From Plantago elongata (Eukaryota > Streptophyta > Magnoliopsida > Lamiales > Plantaginaceae), in contig JAYMSP010000010.1 in NCBI GenBank assembly GCA_036897095.1, forward strand, positions 62,001 through 126,000: a DNA stretch of 64,000 nucleotides, read 5' to 3'. Made by a program: the position numbers and the translations under genes. Shown in pieces: positions 34,740 to 47,489 of the stretch. How positions within the stretch are numbered: the first letter of the stretch is position 1; every line of letters starts with the position of its first letter. Below the pieces are notes generated by a model. It saw nothing but the letters and a program-made list of their open reading frames with translations, was not told where the DNA came from and did no database searches.

Positions 34740-35458
34740 ATTTGCTGAAAAACCAGTCGTTTTTGCAGGAGAATTGAGCTTCGTGTTGCTCGTGAGATGT
34801 GAAGAGCTACCAACTTGAGGTGAGTTTACTTACTGTGATTGATTGATTTCACTTCATATCAGTTTTTTCGTGAACTGTTTGTAGATCTGTTTGTGTTAAG
34901 AGCTAAGCCTCTGTTAAATGTTGTTTGTTGCTCAGAGATCAGTACTTGTTTCTTTTCTTAGTTGATCAATTTTGTTGAGCTTGAGTGGGAGAGCGAGTGG
35001 AATTAAGTTGAATCGTACCGTTTGTGGTTGGGAATGGGGGTTTTACTCGGCTGATCGGTGATGAATGGATCGGAATGAGTAGAATTGTGTCGAGATTGAA
35101 GGATTTTTGTTGGAGGTAGATGATTAACTGATAAGTTTGGGTTAGTATTCTCGTCCTGCGAATTTTGTGTTGTTGATATGGTGGATGGTGATGATAACTG
35201 ATAAGTACGGTTACGGTGAACTGTGAAGCTCTTTAGTTTTTAAGGAGTTGGTTAGTTGTTTAGATTTGTACAATGATGACTTGAAGATTGTGTTTCTACT
35301 CAGTAAGTGTGGATATTGACTACGGTAAGATATTGTGATAGTTTTTGGATGGATTTGGGTCTATATTACGGTTGTGCTTGCTGGTAAATCGTTTTCTTCG
35401 AGCATGTGTAATTGAGACCATGGTTTAATTTTTGTAAGTATTTATTTGTCAGAAAAAT
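34740..35458 (+). promoter_or_regulatory. 5' UTR of the YODA-like gene, with leader intron
   Basis: A donor at 34820 (CTTGAG followed by GTGAGTTT) and an acceptor at 35452 (TTATTTGTCAG) bracket a likely 633-bp intron that ends only six bases before the ATG at 35459. The exon before it (about 34730-34819) would be the untranslated leader. A leader intron directly before the start codon is common in plant signalling genes. Confidence 0.6.
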
Positions 35459-38400
35459 ATGCCGATGTGGTGGAGGAAGTCATCACCGAAAGAAGCGAAA
35501 AAGAAGGCAACGAGTGAAAGTCTTATTGACACACTGCACAAGAAGTTTAGGAGTTCTGAAAGTAAATCTTCGAGTAGATCAAGAGGATCTAGAAGGCGTC
35601 CGAGTGACATTGTTTCAGAAAGAGGGTCTCAGTCACGAGCAGAGTCTAGGTCCCCGTCGCCTTCGAAACATGTAGCACGATGCCAAAGTTTTGCGGAAAG
35701 GACTAAAGCTCAACCACTTCCCCTGCCAGGCGTGCATCCTATTGAAACAAGCCGCTCGGATTCTGGGATAAGTGAAGCGAGTAAGTCCAATACTGAAAGG
35801 GTTTCTAAGCCGTCATCGTTTCTTCTCCCCAGACCTGCATGCATGCGCCAGAGGAGGGATCCTACTGATCTTGAAGGTGAAGTTGTTACTGCTTCATGCG
35901 AGAGTTCAACTGAGAGTGATGACCCAACTGACTCATGTCAACGTAGTCCTCGAGCAAATGACTTTGATATTGCCAGAAAAACTCCTGCAGGCAGCCCTCC
36001 AAGGTGAGAAGTTCTAAAATGACGTGAAGAAGTACATCTGTTAGTTGATTTGTGTGGACTTCTTATACACATACCCCCTGCACATGTTCCTAACATGCAT
36101 GGAATCCCTTGGTTCTTGACAATTGTGTGCACTCTGAAAATGTTAGGGCATGTCAGACCAATCTTTGTAGGTCTCCCAAAATCAATACTAATTCTAAAAA
36201 TAGGATAAAAAAATGACTACATATGATGTAAATAAATATTTTAGATATCCTTAACTAAAGATGGCCCACCATGAAAATACAAAACAGTATTGTTGTATCT
36301 TGGTGGGGGAAGATAGGGGGAGTTGAAATGATTTTAAGTAGAAATTTTAGGCATGTCATGACTACATTGGTTGAAATTTATTCATGTGTTTGCCATCTTC
36401 ATCTTTTTGTCTTAAAATAAGAATTGTGAATTACACATCCAAATATATATGGGGATGAGTTCAAAATTACATTTAGAGAAAATAATTGAGATGCCTACAT
36501 TTAGTGCTCTTAGAAGTTTGTGAGACAGTATGATATTACCTGTAATAATACCCAAAATATAAGGGGTTACTCAACTTTTCAATCTTGGAAGTAGACGTCG
36601 AAGAACAGCTACATGCAGGGGGGGGGGGGGGGCTGAAACAATCTAATATCTGTCCGTATTATTTTTTTTTAACTATTAAATTATGCTAAAGGTGTTTATC
36701 AGTATGCTGATATGAGGCTTTTGATTCTTCCTTCGAAGGTCCATGAAGGATCACACTCCTGTTCTCTCAATGTTCTCACCGGCACCAGTGAAACTTCCCC
36801 CCAATAAAAACATAATTTCCCCTCCTAGAAGAAGACCTTTGAGTAGTCAGGTGACAAATCTACAGGTTCCGCATCATGGTGCCTTTTATAGTGCTCCAGA
36901 TAGCTCAATGTGTAGCCCCTCAAGAAGTCCCATGAGAGTTTCTGGTCACGAGCAAGTTTTGAATTCTTCTGCTGCTGGAAAAATTTATCCAGAGCTACCC
37001 TTCCTTGGATCTGGCCAATGCTCTAGTCCTGGCTCAGGTCAGACTTCTGGGCATAATTCAATGGGTCCAGCAGAAATGTCAACACTATTTTGGCAGCAGC
37101 AGCCAAGTAGAGGGAGCCCCGAGTACTCTCCGATTCCAAGTCCTAGAATGACGAGTCCTGGGCCCAGTTCCAGAATACACAGTGGTGCCGTCACGCCAAT
37201 TCATCCTAGAGCCGGGGGTTCTGAATCTCAGGGTTATTGGCCTGATGATGCAAAACAACAAAGTCACCGTTTGCCCCTTCCTCCCATAACAATATCCAGC
37301 CCATCACCTTTCTCTCATCCAAATTCAGCTTTGGCATCACCTTCAGTACCGCGTAGTCCTGGAAGAGCAGAAAGTCTTCCAAGCCCTGGCTCGCGTTGGA
37401 AAAAAGGGAAGTTGCTTGGCCGAGGCACGTTTGGGCATGTCTATGTTGGTTTTAATAGGTTAGTAAATGCAATAATCTTCTCTGTTTCTGATGTTGTTGT
37501 TTGTATCTTTAGGTCTATTGTTTATTTTTTATATAATTTTCTATTTTCTTAAGTAATATGTACTTTCTATATGATTCACCAAGTAAATGATGAGGTTGGA
37601 ACGTTATGTTTTCGACTTGTTTATTTCTTAGATTTGTATCTGAAGTCTTTGTTTCTGCTGATACAGTGAAACTGGTGAAATGTGTGCGATGAAGGAGGTT
37701 ACCTTATTTGCTGATGATGCAAAGTCGAAAGAGAGCGCAAAGCAATTAGGACAAGTGAGTTTACTGGCCTTTGATTTATAGAGTGGCTCATATAAAAGTT
37801 GTTTTACTTGCAAGCATAAATATTTCACTTATTTTTTTAATGTTCACACTAAGAAGCTTTTTACTGAATACTGATATAAATTTTCCTGCAGGAGATTGCT
37901 CTTTTGAGTCGCCTAACGCATCCCAATATTGTGCAATATTATGGATCGAAATCGGTAATTTATAGCCTCTAGCCCATTCAATTAATTATTATATGGTCTT
38001 TCTAATCTTTGTGGATCTCTGTCTAAAAATCCTTTTGGAGGCCTTGCTTCAGATTTAGTTTTGAGATCTGATGGTTGAGTGCTTGATATTTACAATGAGG
38101 AGATTGCATTTCGTCCCAACTGATCTTGAATTAGTATCATTTATCAGGTGGATGATAAATTATATATTTATCTGGAATATGTGTCTGGGGGTTCCATCCA
38201 TAAAATTCTGCAAGATTATGGAAAACTAGGAGAATCTGCCATTCGTAGTTACACACAACAAATTTTGTCAGGGCTTGCATATTTACATGCTAAGAAGACT
38301 GTTCACAGGTAAATGTGATTCTGGGCCATATTTTTGCTCTTTATCTTGATTGTGTTATTAAAAATGTACGTCACCGGGCATGTAAAACGTCTCATGTTTT

Positions 38401-40592
38401 ACAGAGATATTAAAGGGGCCAATATACTAGTGGACCCAAATGGCCGTGTTAAGCTGGCTGACTTTGGAATGGCAAAACATGTAAGTGTACAATTTTCCTT
38501 TAATTGCAGTAAACGTAATGAAATAAATTACAGGAGTTCTAGTAATCTGATTGGTGATCATGGATTGTAATTAATGTTCTGCAAAATAGTCCCCAGGGCC
38601 TAGACAATTCGCAAGCCTTCCTTTATCTTTCCTGGAATTATATGTCCAGTACTGTCCTGAGGTTACGTGACATGTTTCTTTGTACAGATCGCAGGACAAT
38701 CTTGTCCATTATCATTCAAGGGTAGCCCATATTGGATGGCACCCGAGGTTAGTCATTTTATACATGTTGGCCTGTACCATAAAGACTTGCTTTTCAGCTG
38801 TCCAACACAATTCTGCACTTTCATTAGGTTATTAGAAATACGAGTGGACCTGGTCTAGCTGTTGATATATGGAGTCTCGGATGCACCGTCTTAGAAATGG
38901 CTACTTCAAAACCACCTTGGAGCCAATATGAAGGGGTTTGTACTTTACTCTCTTTAATTCAGAAATAATTGTTGGGTGATTGAAGTTACCTCCCTGCAAC
39001 TGGTTGTTTACTGGTTCACGGGTGATATCAGTAATTCGACCACACAGACACACACTAAATGTGCTGTCGGTTGCATGGGCTTATTTCACCATGATAAGTA
39101 TCCTGTAGGACTTTACAGTGTCACCATTTACTGGCTGATGTATCTGATGCTTTTGTGCTTGGGTTTTAAGGTTGCTGCTATGTTCAAAATTGGAAACAGT
39201 AAGGAGCTTCCGACAATTCCAGATTACCTCTCAGATGAAGGGAAGGACTTCATTAAGCTGTGCTTGCAGCGGGATCCTCTTCGTCGTCCTACAGCTGCTC
39301 GGCTACTTGAGCACCCTTTTGTGAAATGTGCAGCCCCTATGGAGAAACAAGTTTCATGCTCTGCTTCTCCAAATCATCCAGCTGTGATAAATTCTGTGAA
39401 ATCCATGGTACTATCTCGTATTCATTGCCAATCTCAATCCTTAGATTATTTTAATTTTCTCAAGTTGCACCTACCTACCAGCGATTATTATTGGACTGTG
39501 CTGCATATGGCCAAAATTGGGCATTTGTAGTTTTGTTACATACACAGCTTACAGACGTGCAATTTAGCTCAAGCATTGTAATTGCCTCTTGTGCTACTGA
39601 TAATGTTGTCCATAATTACTATAGGGCATTAGTCCAGCAAGAAGTCTTCAACAGTCGGATGCAGAGGGACTTGCTATCCACTCATCTAGGGTGTCAAAAT
39701 CAAGTTTATATTCAAGGTTTGTCTCCCTCTCTGTCCCTCTCTGAGTGTGATGTATTAACAACTTGCTTCCCTCTTTCTCCTTTTCCACACGACTTTCACC
39801 ACGTAAATGTAGCACTGCATTTACCACGTTTGGATTATAGTTTCGGGAGTCTTTCAGCTGCGACAGAGCTTTCAGTGCTTCCTGTTTATGAGAAACGACC
39901 AAGAAATCTGAGAAAATTTACATATATGAAATTTTGCATGTATGCTCATTCTCCTTGAAGTATGAAACATATCTACCCATCATACTCAACGTCCATACTG
40001 TTAAAAGTACTTGCCTGTACCTACCCACAGCCATCACATACACTGCTCTATATGTTTATGACACAAACTTCAAGGGGTGTGAATGTAAATGGGTTGCCAA
40101 AATGCATGCCTATGAATAATTTATGGACTCTTTTATTGTGATTTCAAATGGTTCTGATATTGTGGTTTTCTCTTGTTCTCTGTTTCCCTTCGTATCTCCA
40201 GCGATATTTACATTCCAAGAAACATATCATGTCCGGTATCTCCAATCGGCAGCCCCCTTCTATATTCGCGGTCACCCCCTCAGCAGCACCTCAGTGGCTG
40301 GATGTCTCCTTCGCCAATATCTAGCCCCCATGCACAATCCGGCTCGTCCACACCTCTAACCGGTGGATTTGGCTCCATTCCATTTCATAACCAATCTATG
40401 TTATTACAAGAAGGTTTTGGTAACATGAGAAAACGCCCACCTAGTCCTTGCACTAATAGTCCTTCATACTGGGATCCTGACATTCTTCAAGGCGCTCAAT
40501 ATAAAAGGGCTACTAATGTAGAACTTTACGATGGACAATATACAAAGGATCCTGTTATGTCCGGTCCATCTCTTGATTTGACAGGAGTATAG
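35459..40592 (+). CDS. YDA: MAP kinase kinase kinase, YODA-like
   Basis: Eleven coding exons give 846 residues: 35459-36003, 36739-37458, 37667-37754, 37892-37954, 38148-38308, 38405-38480, 38688-38747, 38828-38935, 39171-39407, 39625-39716, 40202-40592. All have GT-AG borders and keep frame; Arabidopsis YODA is about 880 residues. The N-terminal 400 residues are Ser/Pro-rich and carry YODA-type text (MPMWWRKSSPKEAKKK start, SRSPSPSKHVARCQSFAER, SPRMTSPGPSSRIHSGAVTP, QQSHRLPLPP). The kinase domain spans residues about 401-658: glycine loop GRGTFGHV, catalytic Lys431 in CAMKEV, HRDIKGANIL (Asp527), DFG at 545-547, GSPYWMAPE near 565-571. The Ser/Pro-rich tail (NISCPVSPIGSP, SPISSPHAQSGSSTPLTG) is also conserved. 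YODA works above MKK4/5 and MPK3/6 in stomatal, embryo and inflorescence development; that role is inferred from similarity. Confidence 0.95.
36618..36632 (+). repeat. Run of 15 G in the first coding intron of the YODA-like gene
   Basis: Uninterrupted G tract, a candidate G-quadruplex on the transcript and a typical site of length error in assemblies. Confidence 0.85.
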
Positions 40593-41308
40593 CTTTGCTT
40601 GTGTCAATAGTCTGACAAGGGCAAGAAAGCAAGCTTTTCACCGTCTTCCCACAAGTTCCAGAATATCAACTGTGTATTTTTGCGAGGGATGCCCTAAACC
40701 ACTTATTGAGATGCTACAGAGCCATTCAACAACGTCCACGACATGGCCTGGCTTGTATAGAGTGTTGTAGATTCGATTTGAGACCTAGCTGATTCAAAGT
40801 CCGGTAGAGAAAGGTAAATTTTTGTCCTGGGTTCTGGTAGCACCAGGTGGTGTTGAGCTGATGCTATCTAATCTTTATTGGTTCCTGGAAAATGTATATT
40901 TACATTGTTGGATAGATGGGGAAAAAAAAGAGTGAGCCTGTACAATAAAGAGGTGCAGACCTGCTTTTTTTTTTTGCTTTGAAGCATGCAACAACCGCTG
41001 TAGTTGTATAGAAACATGTTCGAAATGAACAGTGAAGGATGGTTGCCAGTGATGAACCTGAATGTATCTACTGACACTGGCTATAAGGTGAATCTAGCTT
41101 TTGACATAAACAGATAAACTGGTTTGTTAGACACTGTTGTTCGCGGCCCCTCCCTGTATCCATGACAGATTTTCCCGCATAAACTGATGTATAACTTGCA
41201 TAGGCCTTCTTATATGACAAATTGTCAAAATAATGTTACTCCAAGTAATCACACATCCATTACACAAGTGATCAATGTTGTTCTTCGTTTAGTAAGCTTT
41301 TGAAGACC
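40593..41308. other. Shared 3' region of the YODA-like and TIC32-like genes
   Basis: The two genes converge here. The sequence after 40592 is the YODA-like 3' UTR and the sequence before 41309 is the 3' UTR of the first dehydrogenase on the other strand; no separate gene is seen. Confidence 0.6.
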
Positions 41309-43192
41309 TCACTGATCTTTACATTGTTCTGTAAGCCCTAATGTAAAGTCCCATAATATCTTGGCCAGTGCGTTATCTTTAGCTAGTGAGCTTGTCTCGG
41401 CCAAGTTACTGTCTGCGTAATACTTTCCAGTCATGCCTTTGACATCTGGATGCAATGCCACGTAACAAGTCGTTGCTGCACCCTGCGTAATTTGCGAACA
41501 TGTAATTTTTTGTAGAAAAATAGGATAGGGTACTCTGAAGCAAATCTTCAAGATGGGAGTGAAAGGAAAGAAACAAACCTGCTGAACATTTTTCATGACA
41601 TGCTTACCTAGGGCATCAATAAGGCCTGCATTAGCAAATGAAAAAAGTGTGAACTCCAGAAACATGAAATGTGTTGTCAATTGCAGATGAAACATGCAGT
41701 AAGAAATCTGGGTAACCTTACCATTCACGAAACTGTGGTGGCGGAAAAGATTAGTTGCGATTCCGCCCGGATGGAGTGAATTAGCTGTTATCTTCACCTT
41801 CTCCTCTTCCTGCAATGAAACAAGCCGGTCAAGGAGTTTTGCTTTCAATCTTGAATATTAACAAATAGGCAAATCGTTACATTACCATTAAACGTTTTGA
41901 CAGTTCATTAGAATGGAGAACATTTGCAAGCTTCGACTGGCCATATGCAGATAGACTGTTGTACCTGTGCATCAGGACATTAAATATTTTCCAAGACTTC
42001 AAGATACACCAAGCTTCATACTAATATCAGTATACTATATAGAAAAGTTTCTAGCGAATGAGCTTACTCAGATTGATCATTAATTTTATCAAAGCGGATC
42101 CCTTCAGGGTATGAACACTTGTGCCTTCGGGACGAGACATTCACAATTCTACCTTCTTGACTACTTTCAAGCGCGGTTTTCTTCATGGTGTCCAGCATAA
42201 GATTTGTCAAAAGGAAGTGCCCTGCAAGATAAAAATGCTTAGGAAATCAAGCATCCGTATCCCATCCAAGCGTGCAACAATTTATGCTGAATCCTGTATG
42301 TAAGGACTCTTAGTCTCTTACCAACATGATTCGTCGCAAACTGCATCTCTATGTTGTCCTTTGAAAGCATGAATGGAGTTGCCATCACTCCTGCATTGTT
42401 GCTACAGACGAGTAAAGTGAATCAACACACAGAAAACTGACCCTTTACGTCTAATCAGCGGCTGTCTTACATGAGCAAATTCAGGGGAAGGTCCAACGAT
42501 TTGAACTCAGATGCAAAGCTCCTTATCGATGCCATTGAACTGAGATCCAACTCCATAGCATCAACTTTCGCAGCCGGAACTTGCTTAATGATTGCTTCTT
42601 TGACCTCATGCCCAGCAGATAAGTTCCGGACAGCCATGATCACACGAACGCCACGAAGTGCAAGTACTCTTGCGGTTTCTGCTCCAATACCACTTGAAGC
42701 TCCTGCATACATAGCAACACTGATATGCTCAAACTTCAATTCAAGTAGAGTTACTGCATCACATTTTCAAAAATTCTAAACATTTCGTATTTGCAACAAA
42801 ACCATCGTATTTTCCTGTGAATAATCATCTCCAGCGTAAACTAATCTGAAAAAGAAATGATCTTTGAAGCACGATTATCAGAAAATCCCTTGAACAATTA
42901 TGTCCACAACCTGTTCGACAATATGCCTCACAGAGACATGAAATTTTATGCACTAAAACAGAAACCATGTTCTTCATTTAAGGTCTGCTAACATTACGAT
43001 TATTGCGATTAAGCTGATACAGAGTTGCTTTTGCACAAAAACCAGACAGATAAGAAATACTCAGAAAACAGAGGAAAGAGATAAGCCTGTAACGATGGCG
43101 GTAAGAGAAGAGGCATCGATTCCTTGAGTAACTTCCTCTGCTGTTGATGTAGCTGAAAATCCAGAAGCCCCTTTTCTGCTAAATAGCCACAT
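41309..43192 (-). CDS. Short-chain dehydrogenase, TIC32-like (copy A)
   Basis: Eight exons on the minus strand (43192-43087, 42702-42471, 42401-42322, 42221-42068, 41964-41886, 41809-41722, 41625-41579, 41482-41309) give 319 residues. The start is [12 protein letters not shown] and the nucleotide-binding motif is VTGASSGIG near residue 35. Then come NNAG (after LPLNLL), the catalytic Ser in RIVNVSS, YGQSK with the catalytic Tyr and Lys, and [14 protein letters not shown]. This is the TIC32/retinol-dehydrogenase-like branch of NAD(P)H-dependent SDRs. TIC32 of pea sits at the chloroplast inner envelope and binds calmodulin, but plants have many paralogues without a proven role. Intron 1 starts with GC instead of GT (complement of 43086-43085). 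Exon sizes match copy B upstream almost exactly. Confidence 0.92.
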
Positions 43193-43717
43193 TATTAAGA
43201 GTTGAATGGTTTTTTATTCTGTGTAGAAGAAGAATGGTTCGAGCTTATGAACCTTTGGGTATAACAAAACAGGGGAAATTCAAGCTTTCCACATCGAGGG
43301 TCCAGAATGGTTTCCACATCGAGCTTATGAACCTTTGGGTATTAAGAGTTGAATGGTTTTTAATCGTCACATTTCGGTTCGGTTAATTTTCAGAACGTTT
43401 GTACAGTGTATCTAGATTCTAGCATGCCGACCAAGCAAACATTGGAGATAAGATTTGATCAAAATGTAACCTGGGATCCAGAATCTGAGCCAGATTGGAT
43501 CAAAAGATTATGAGAATAAGAAAGAATGTCTGGATGGTATCGTGTACAGTATACCGAACCGAACAGAATCGAGAACCGGAAAGGGCCTCAAAGAGGGTAC
43601 AGAAAATGAAAGAGTTTCAATCTGGCCTGATCCAGATAGATTATTATTCAACATCAGTGTTTCAAGAACAAATTTCTATACGGTTAATGGAGTTGCATTT
43701 GATAAATAGACGAACAA

Positions 43718-46700
43718 TCATTTCTTGATCAACTCCATGCTGAAATCCCAGAGTTTTCTCGCCAAATCTTTGTCTCCGGCAATTGGGGCAGCTTTGGCTA
43801 CATTGTTGTCTGAAAAGTATTCACCACCAACGCCCTTCAGATTTGGATGCAATGCCAAGTAACAAGTGGTTGAAGCGCCCTGAACCAAACAGACGAAAGC
43901 GAGAAAAATTCAGTAGGCAATCACGAATTGTTGATTACTTTCGTTTGTCGATTGGGTTCACGAGTGATGATAGACCATGATCATGACGAGTGATGACTAT
44001 GAAGAATGAATTCCTATGTTGGGTGATTTTAAGTATCTTAACCATGCAAGTGATAATGAGCTCAGAATGTACTGCATACCTGTTGAACATTTTTAAGCAG
44101 CAAATTCCCAATTGCATTAACAAGACCTGCATCATGAAAAACATAAACCAAGTAAGATCTTGCTCCAGCACACGAGGATCAGTTAAGCGTCTGTAGAGGC
44201 CACACATAGTAAGGGAGTGGCAATGCTTCTCAGACGCACTTTCTTAAGTTTTGATAAGTGCATCAGAAATGTAGCTTTTGATATTTTAAGCTCTACTCCC
44301 AAATTCTCTAGAAAACGAAGCATGCGAGGAGCAAGTCGACAATATGTTTTTCTAGTAAATGAAGCAAGTCGACAATCTCTATTACTCAAAATTTTTGTAA
44401 ACATGAGCAGCTTCTCAAAATTTTGCTCAACACCAGCAGCTTCTTAGTACTTAAAGCAAGAACCATCAACTTTGAGTCGGAAAAAATTGATTTGAGAACA
44501 TATGCAGTTGAAATCACCTAATTTGTTGTATTAGTACAACACATTAGATTCAAGGTAGGAAGCATGTATGTTTTAGAAGGTAGCACAGTGTGGTAATGAA
44601 GCAAAATGTCGCCACCTTAGTCGTAAGGTAAGACATTAACGTATAGTATCGAACTCCTAAAAAATCATTAAAATATGAAGAATGCTTAGATCATAAAAAC
44701 ACCTAATTTATATCAATTAAAATAGATCAAAACATCTTCCAGAGTTCCAGTAGGTGTTATGAACTCTAAAATTTATAAGCTTGCCTTGAAAGGAACCAAA
44801 ATTACCGTCTAATACACCATAATGCCGGAAAAGATTGGTCTTGATTACTCCAGGATGAAGTGAATTCGCAGTTATGTTTGCACCATCTTCCTATTCAAGG
44901 GTAAGCAAAACATATCCTGCATAAGTTCATCTACCAGGACAAAAAGTACATATCTGCATGAAGCTAAAATCGAGACACATATCAAGTTTTTGTACATCTG
45001 CTCTCTAATACCTTCAACCGCCGTGTCAATTCATTAGCATGAAGTGTATTAGCAAGTTTTGATTGGCCATATGCACCCCATCTCTGGTATCTGCAGATGG
45101 AAAATAAATTACTGAACCATGACAAGAAGATGAATACAATCTCGATCCGCGTGAGTAGCGGACACAGAAATTTATACATATTCAAGATGCTTGAAAAGGA
45201 AAACTGATGGCATACTCTTTTTCATCATTAATTTTGTCAAAGCGAATGCCTTCTTTATATGAAATCCTGTGAGCTTCAGAGGAAACATTCACAATCCTTC
45301 CCTCCCTTTTCGTCTCACGGGCTGTTTTCTTCATTTTGTCTAGTAACAGATGGGTTAAAAAAAAGTGACCTGCATACGTGACAGAGTAATGATAATGACT
45401 CAGCTTAAAATTTTAGATTCATGGAGCATTTTAATAGTATTTGGAAGAAGCTAAATACCCAAGTGGTTCGTAGCAAACTGCATCTCAATATTGTCCTTGG
45501 ATAGCATGAATGGAGGTGCCATAACTCCGGCATTGTTACTAAACAGCAGAAAAGAAACGTCAAATGTTAGAAATGACAGAGCTAGAATAGTAGTACAAGT
45601 TTTGAAGATGCATGAAGTTAACTTCTCTATAGGCTTTCATCATAAACATTCTTAACTATAAATTTCTTTAGATTCATTAGAATTTTCACTTACTCCCAAA
45701 TCCAAATTATCACAGAAGCTGCCTAAAAAATCACGAAAACGTTCTAATATTTACTTGTTTAAGCTAGTTTTGGCTCTGATCTCTACTTACATCAGAATGT
45801 TCAGGGAATGGGCTGAGGCCGTAAAGTCAGACGCGAACTTTCTAACAGATGCCAATGAATTCAAATCTAACTCCATGGCTTCAACTTTGGCAGCAGGGAT
45901 TTCCTTAACAATTGACTCCTTAACTTGATTTCCAGCAGTCATGTTTCTCACTCCCATCACAACATGCACACCACGAAGAGCCAGTACACGTGCAGTTTCA
46001 GAACCAATACCACTTGACGCCCCTATAATTGTAAACAAATAAGCAACACATATCCAAAAAAAGGCCAGGTAGTTTTGTCATATAGTTTGGATCATACAAC
46101 AGATACTCAAGATTATAAGCTCTAGCAATTTCACAATCATCCAAATGTTAGAGTTAGGACAGAGCAGATAATCTTCCGAGTATCCTTCCCCCAATCTCTA
46201 CCAGATTTGAACCCATACCTCCAGTTTACTATATGTTTGCAAAATATGTATTATTGTGTAGTGACTAGATGAATCAAAATCCGATAAAAGTGTATTCTAA
46301 GAGAATCTGTCAAGTGTTTTGTTTACACAAATGTGCATAAAATAGATTTTTCATGTGATTTTCTGAGCATCACCTAAATAAAATGTCAGCTTCCTTTAAA
46401 GAGTTTTAAGCAAGAGATGATCAGTACTCAGTAGCAGCTTTTACCATACAACTTTTCTACAAATAAGCTACATTAAGTTTCCCATAATCTGTTGCAAACT
46501 ACCCTAACAATACCCACTAGTCCACTACCTACCAAATAAAATAACATAAATTTCACAGCACTCTGAATATTAAAGGTCTAGCTTAACTATTAAATATACT
46601 ATTTAGCTTTCAAACCACCTATTTAAGTCCTAAAACAAAACGTTTCAGTTTGAACAGCAAACGCGATTAATCAAGTCAAGTTGGACAAAAGACTTACGAG

Positions 46701-47257
46701 GAGCTCTAGGAACACTGACTAGTTCTTTAAACAACGAGTTACATTTCCGTACAAGTAAAAAATCAAAGGTCCAGCATTCACATAAACACAAAATCATGCT
46801 AAAATGTAAGTATGTCACACAACAAGAATGAATACACGACCAATCAAACAATCTGAAATCAAGAATTCATTCATTCATCATCCATGTATAGAATAACTTT
46901 CTTTTCCCTGTCTAAAAACAGAATCACTTAATTAACACTAGCAGAGTACTCAAAAGCTCAAGAAACTGATTGACAGAATTAACCTGGTCTCGAAAAGATT
47001 ATTATAAAATACTTAAACACAAAACGACTTATCTAGAGACGGACATATATTATCAAGAATGTTTATATTAATCAAAACGCATATACTTTTAGATTGCATA
47101 ATAATAAATCTATCGATAATTTATCTAGGTACCGTCTCGATAATTAACTACCTGTAACAATGGCGGTGAGGCCAGAGGCGTCAATTCCATCGGTAACATC
47201 CTCAGCAGTAGAAGCTGAAGAGAACCCAGAAGGTCCTTTTTTCTTGAACAGCCACAT
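43718..47257 (-). CDS. Short-chain dehydrogenase, TIC32-like (copy B)
   Basis: Eight minus-strand exons (47257-47152, 46022-45791, 45538-45459, 45369-45216, 45090-45012, 44890-44806, 44126-44080, 43879-43718) give 314 residues. The sequence starts [16 protein letters not shown] and has [25 protein letters not shown] and [12 protein letters not shown], so all SDR catalytic elements are present. Exon lengths equal those of copy A for the first five exons and exon 7, showing tandem duplication of an eight-exon gene. Introns here are longer (about 1.1 kb for intron 1) and all use GT-AG. An in-frame ATG 77 codons upstream (47488) is also open; I chose the start at 47257 because the MWLF start is the conserved one. 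Substrate unknown. Confidence 0.92.
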
Positions 47258-47489
47258 ATTCGGTAAAGCTGAAAACTTGGGATTGGGATTAAGCAAAGAT
47301 GGCAGTAAGATTGGATTTTTATAAGAGGAAATGATTCTTGGACTGAAATTAGAAATGGAAATCATACAAAATTGGTAAAATAATAAAGGTTGCTTTTTTA
47401 GGTAGAAAAGGTTAAGGTTTGAAACTGGTATATTAGATTTAAAGTCACAAGTATGGGCTACTACATTGCATGGAAGACGGAAGAGCATT

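Noticed and set aside
38976-39530. Open frame across intron 8, exon 9 and intron 9 of the YODA-like gene
   Set aside because: The kinase text occurs only within 39171-39407 and both flanks have normal splice sites, so the rest is intron.
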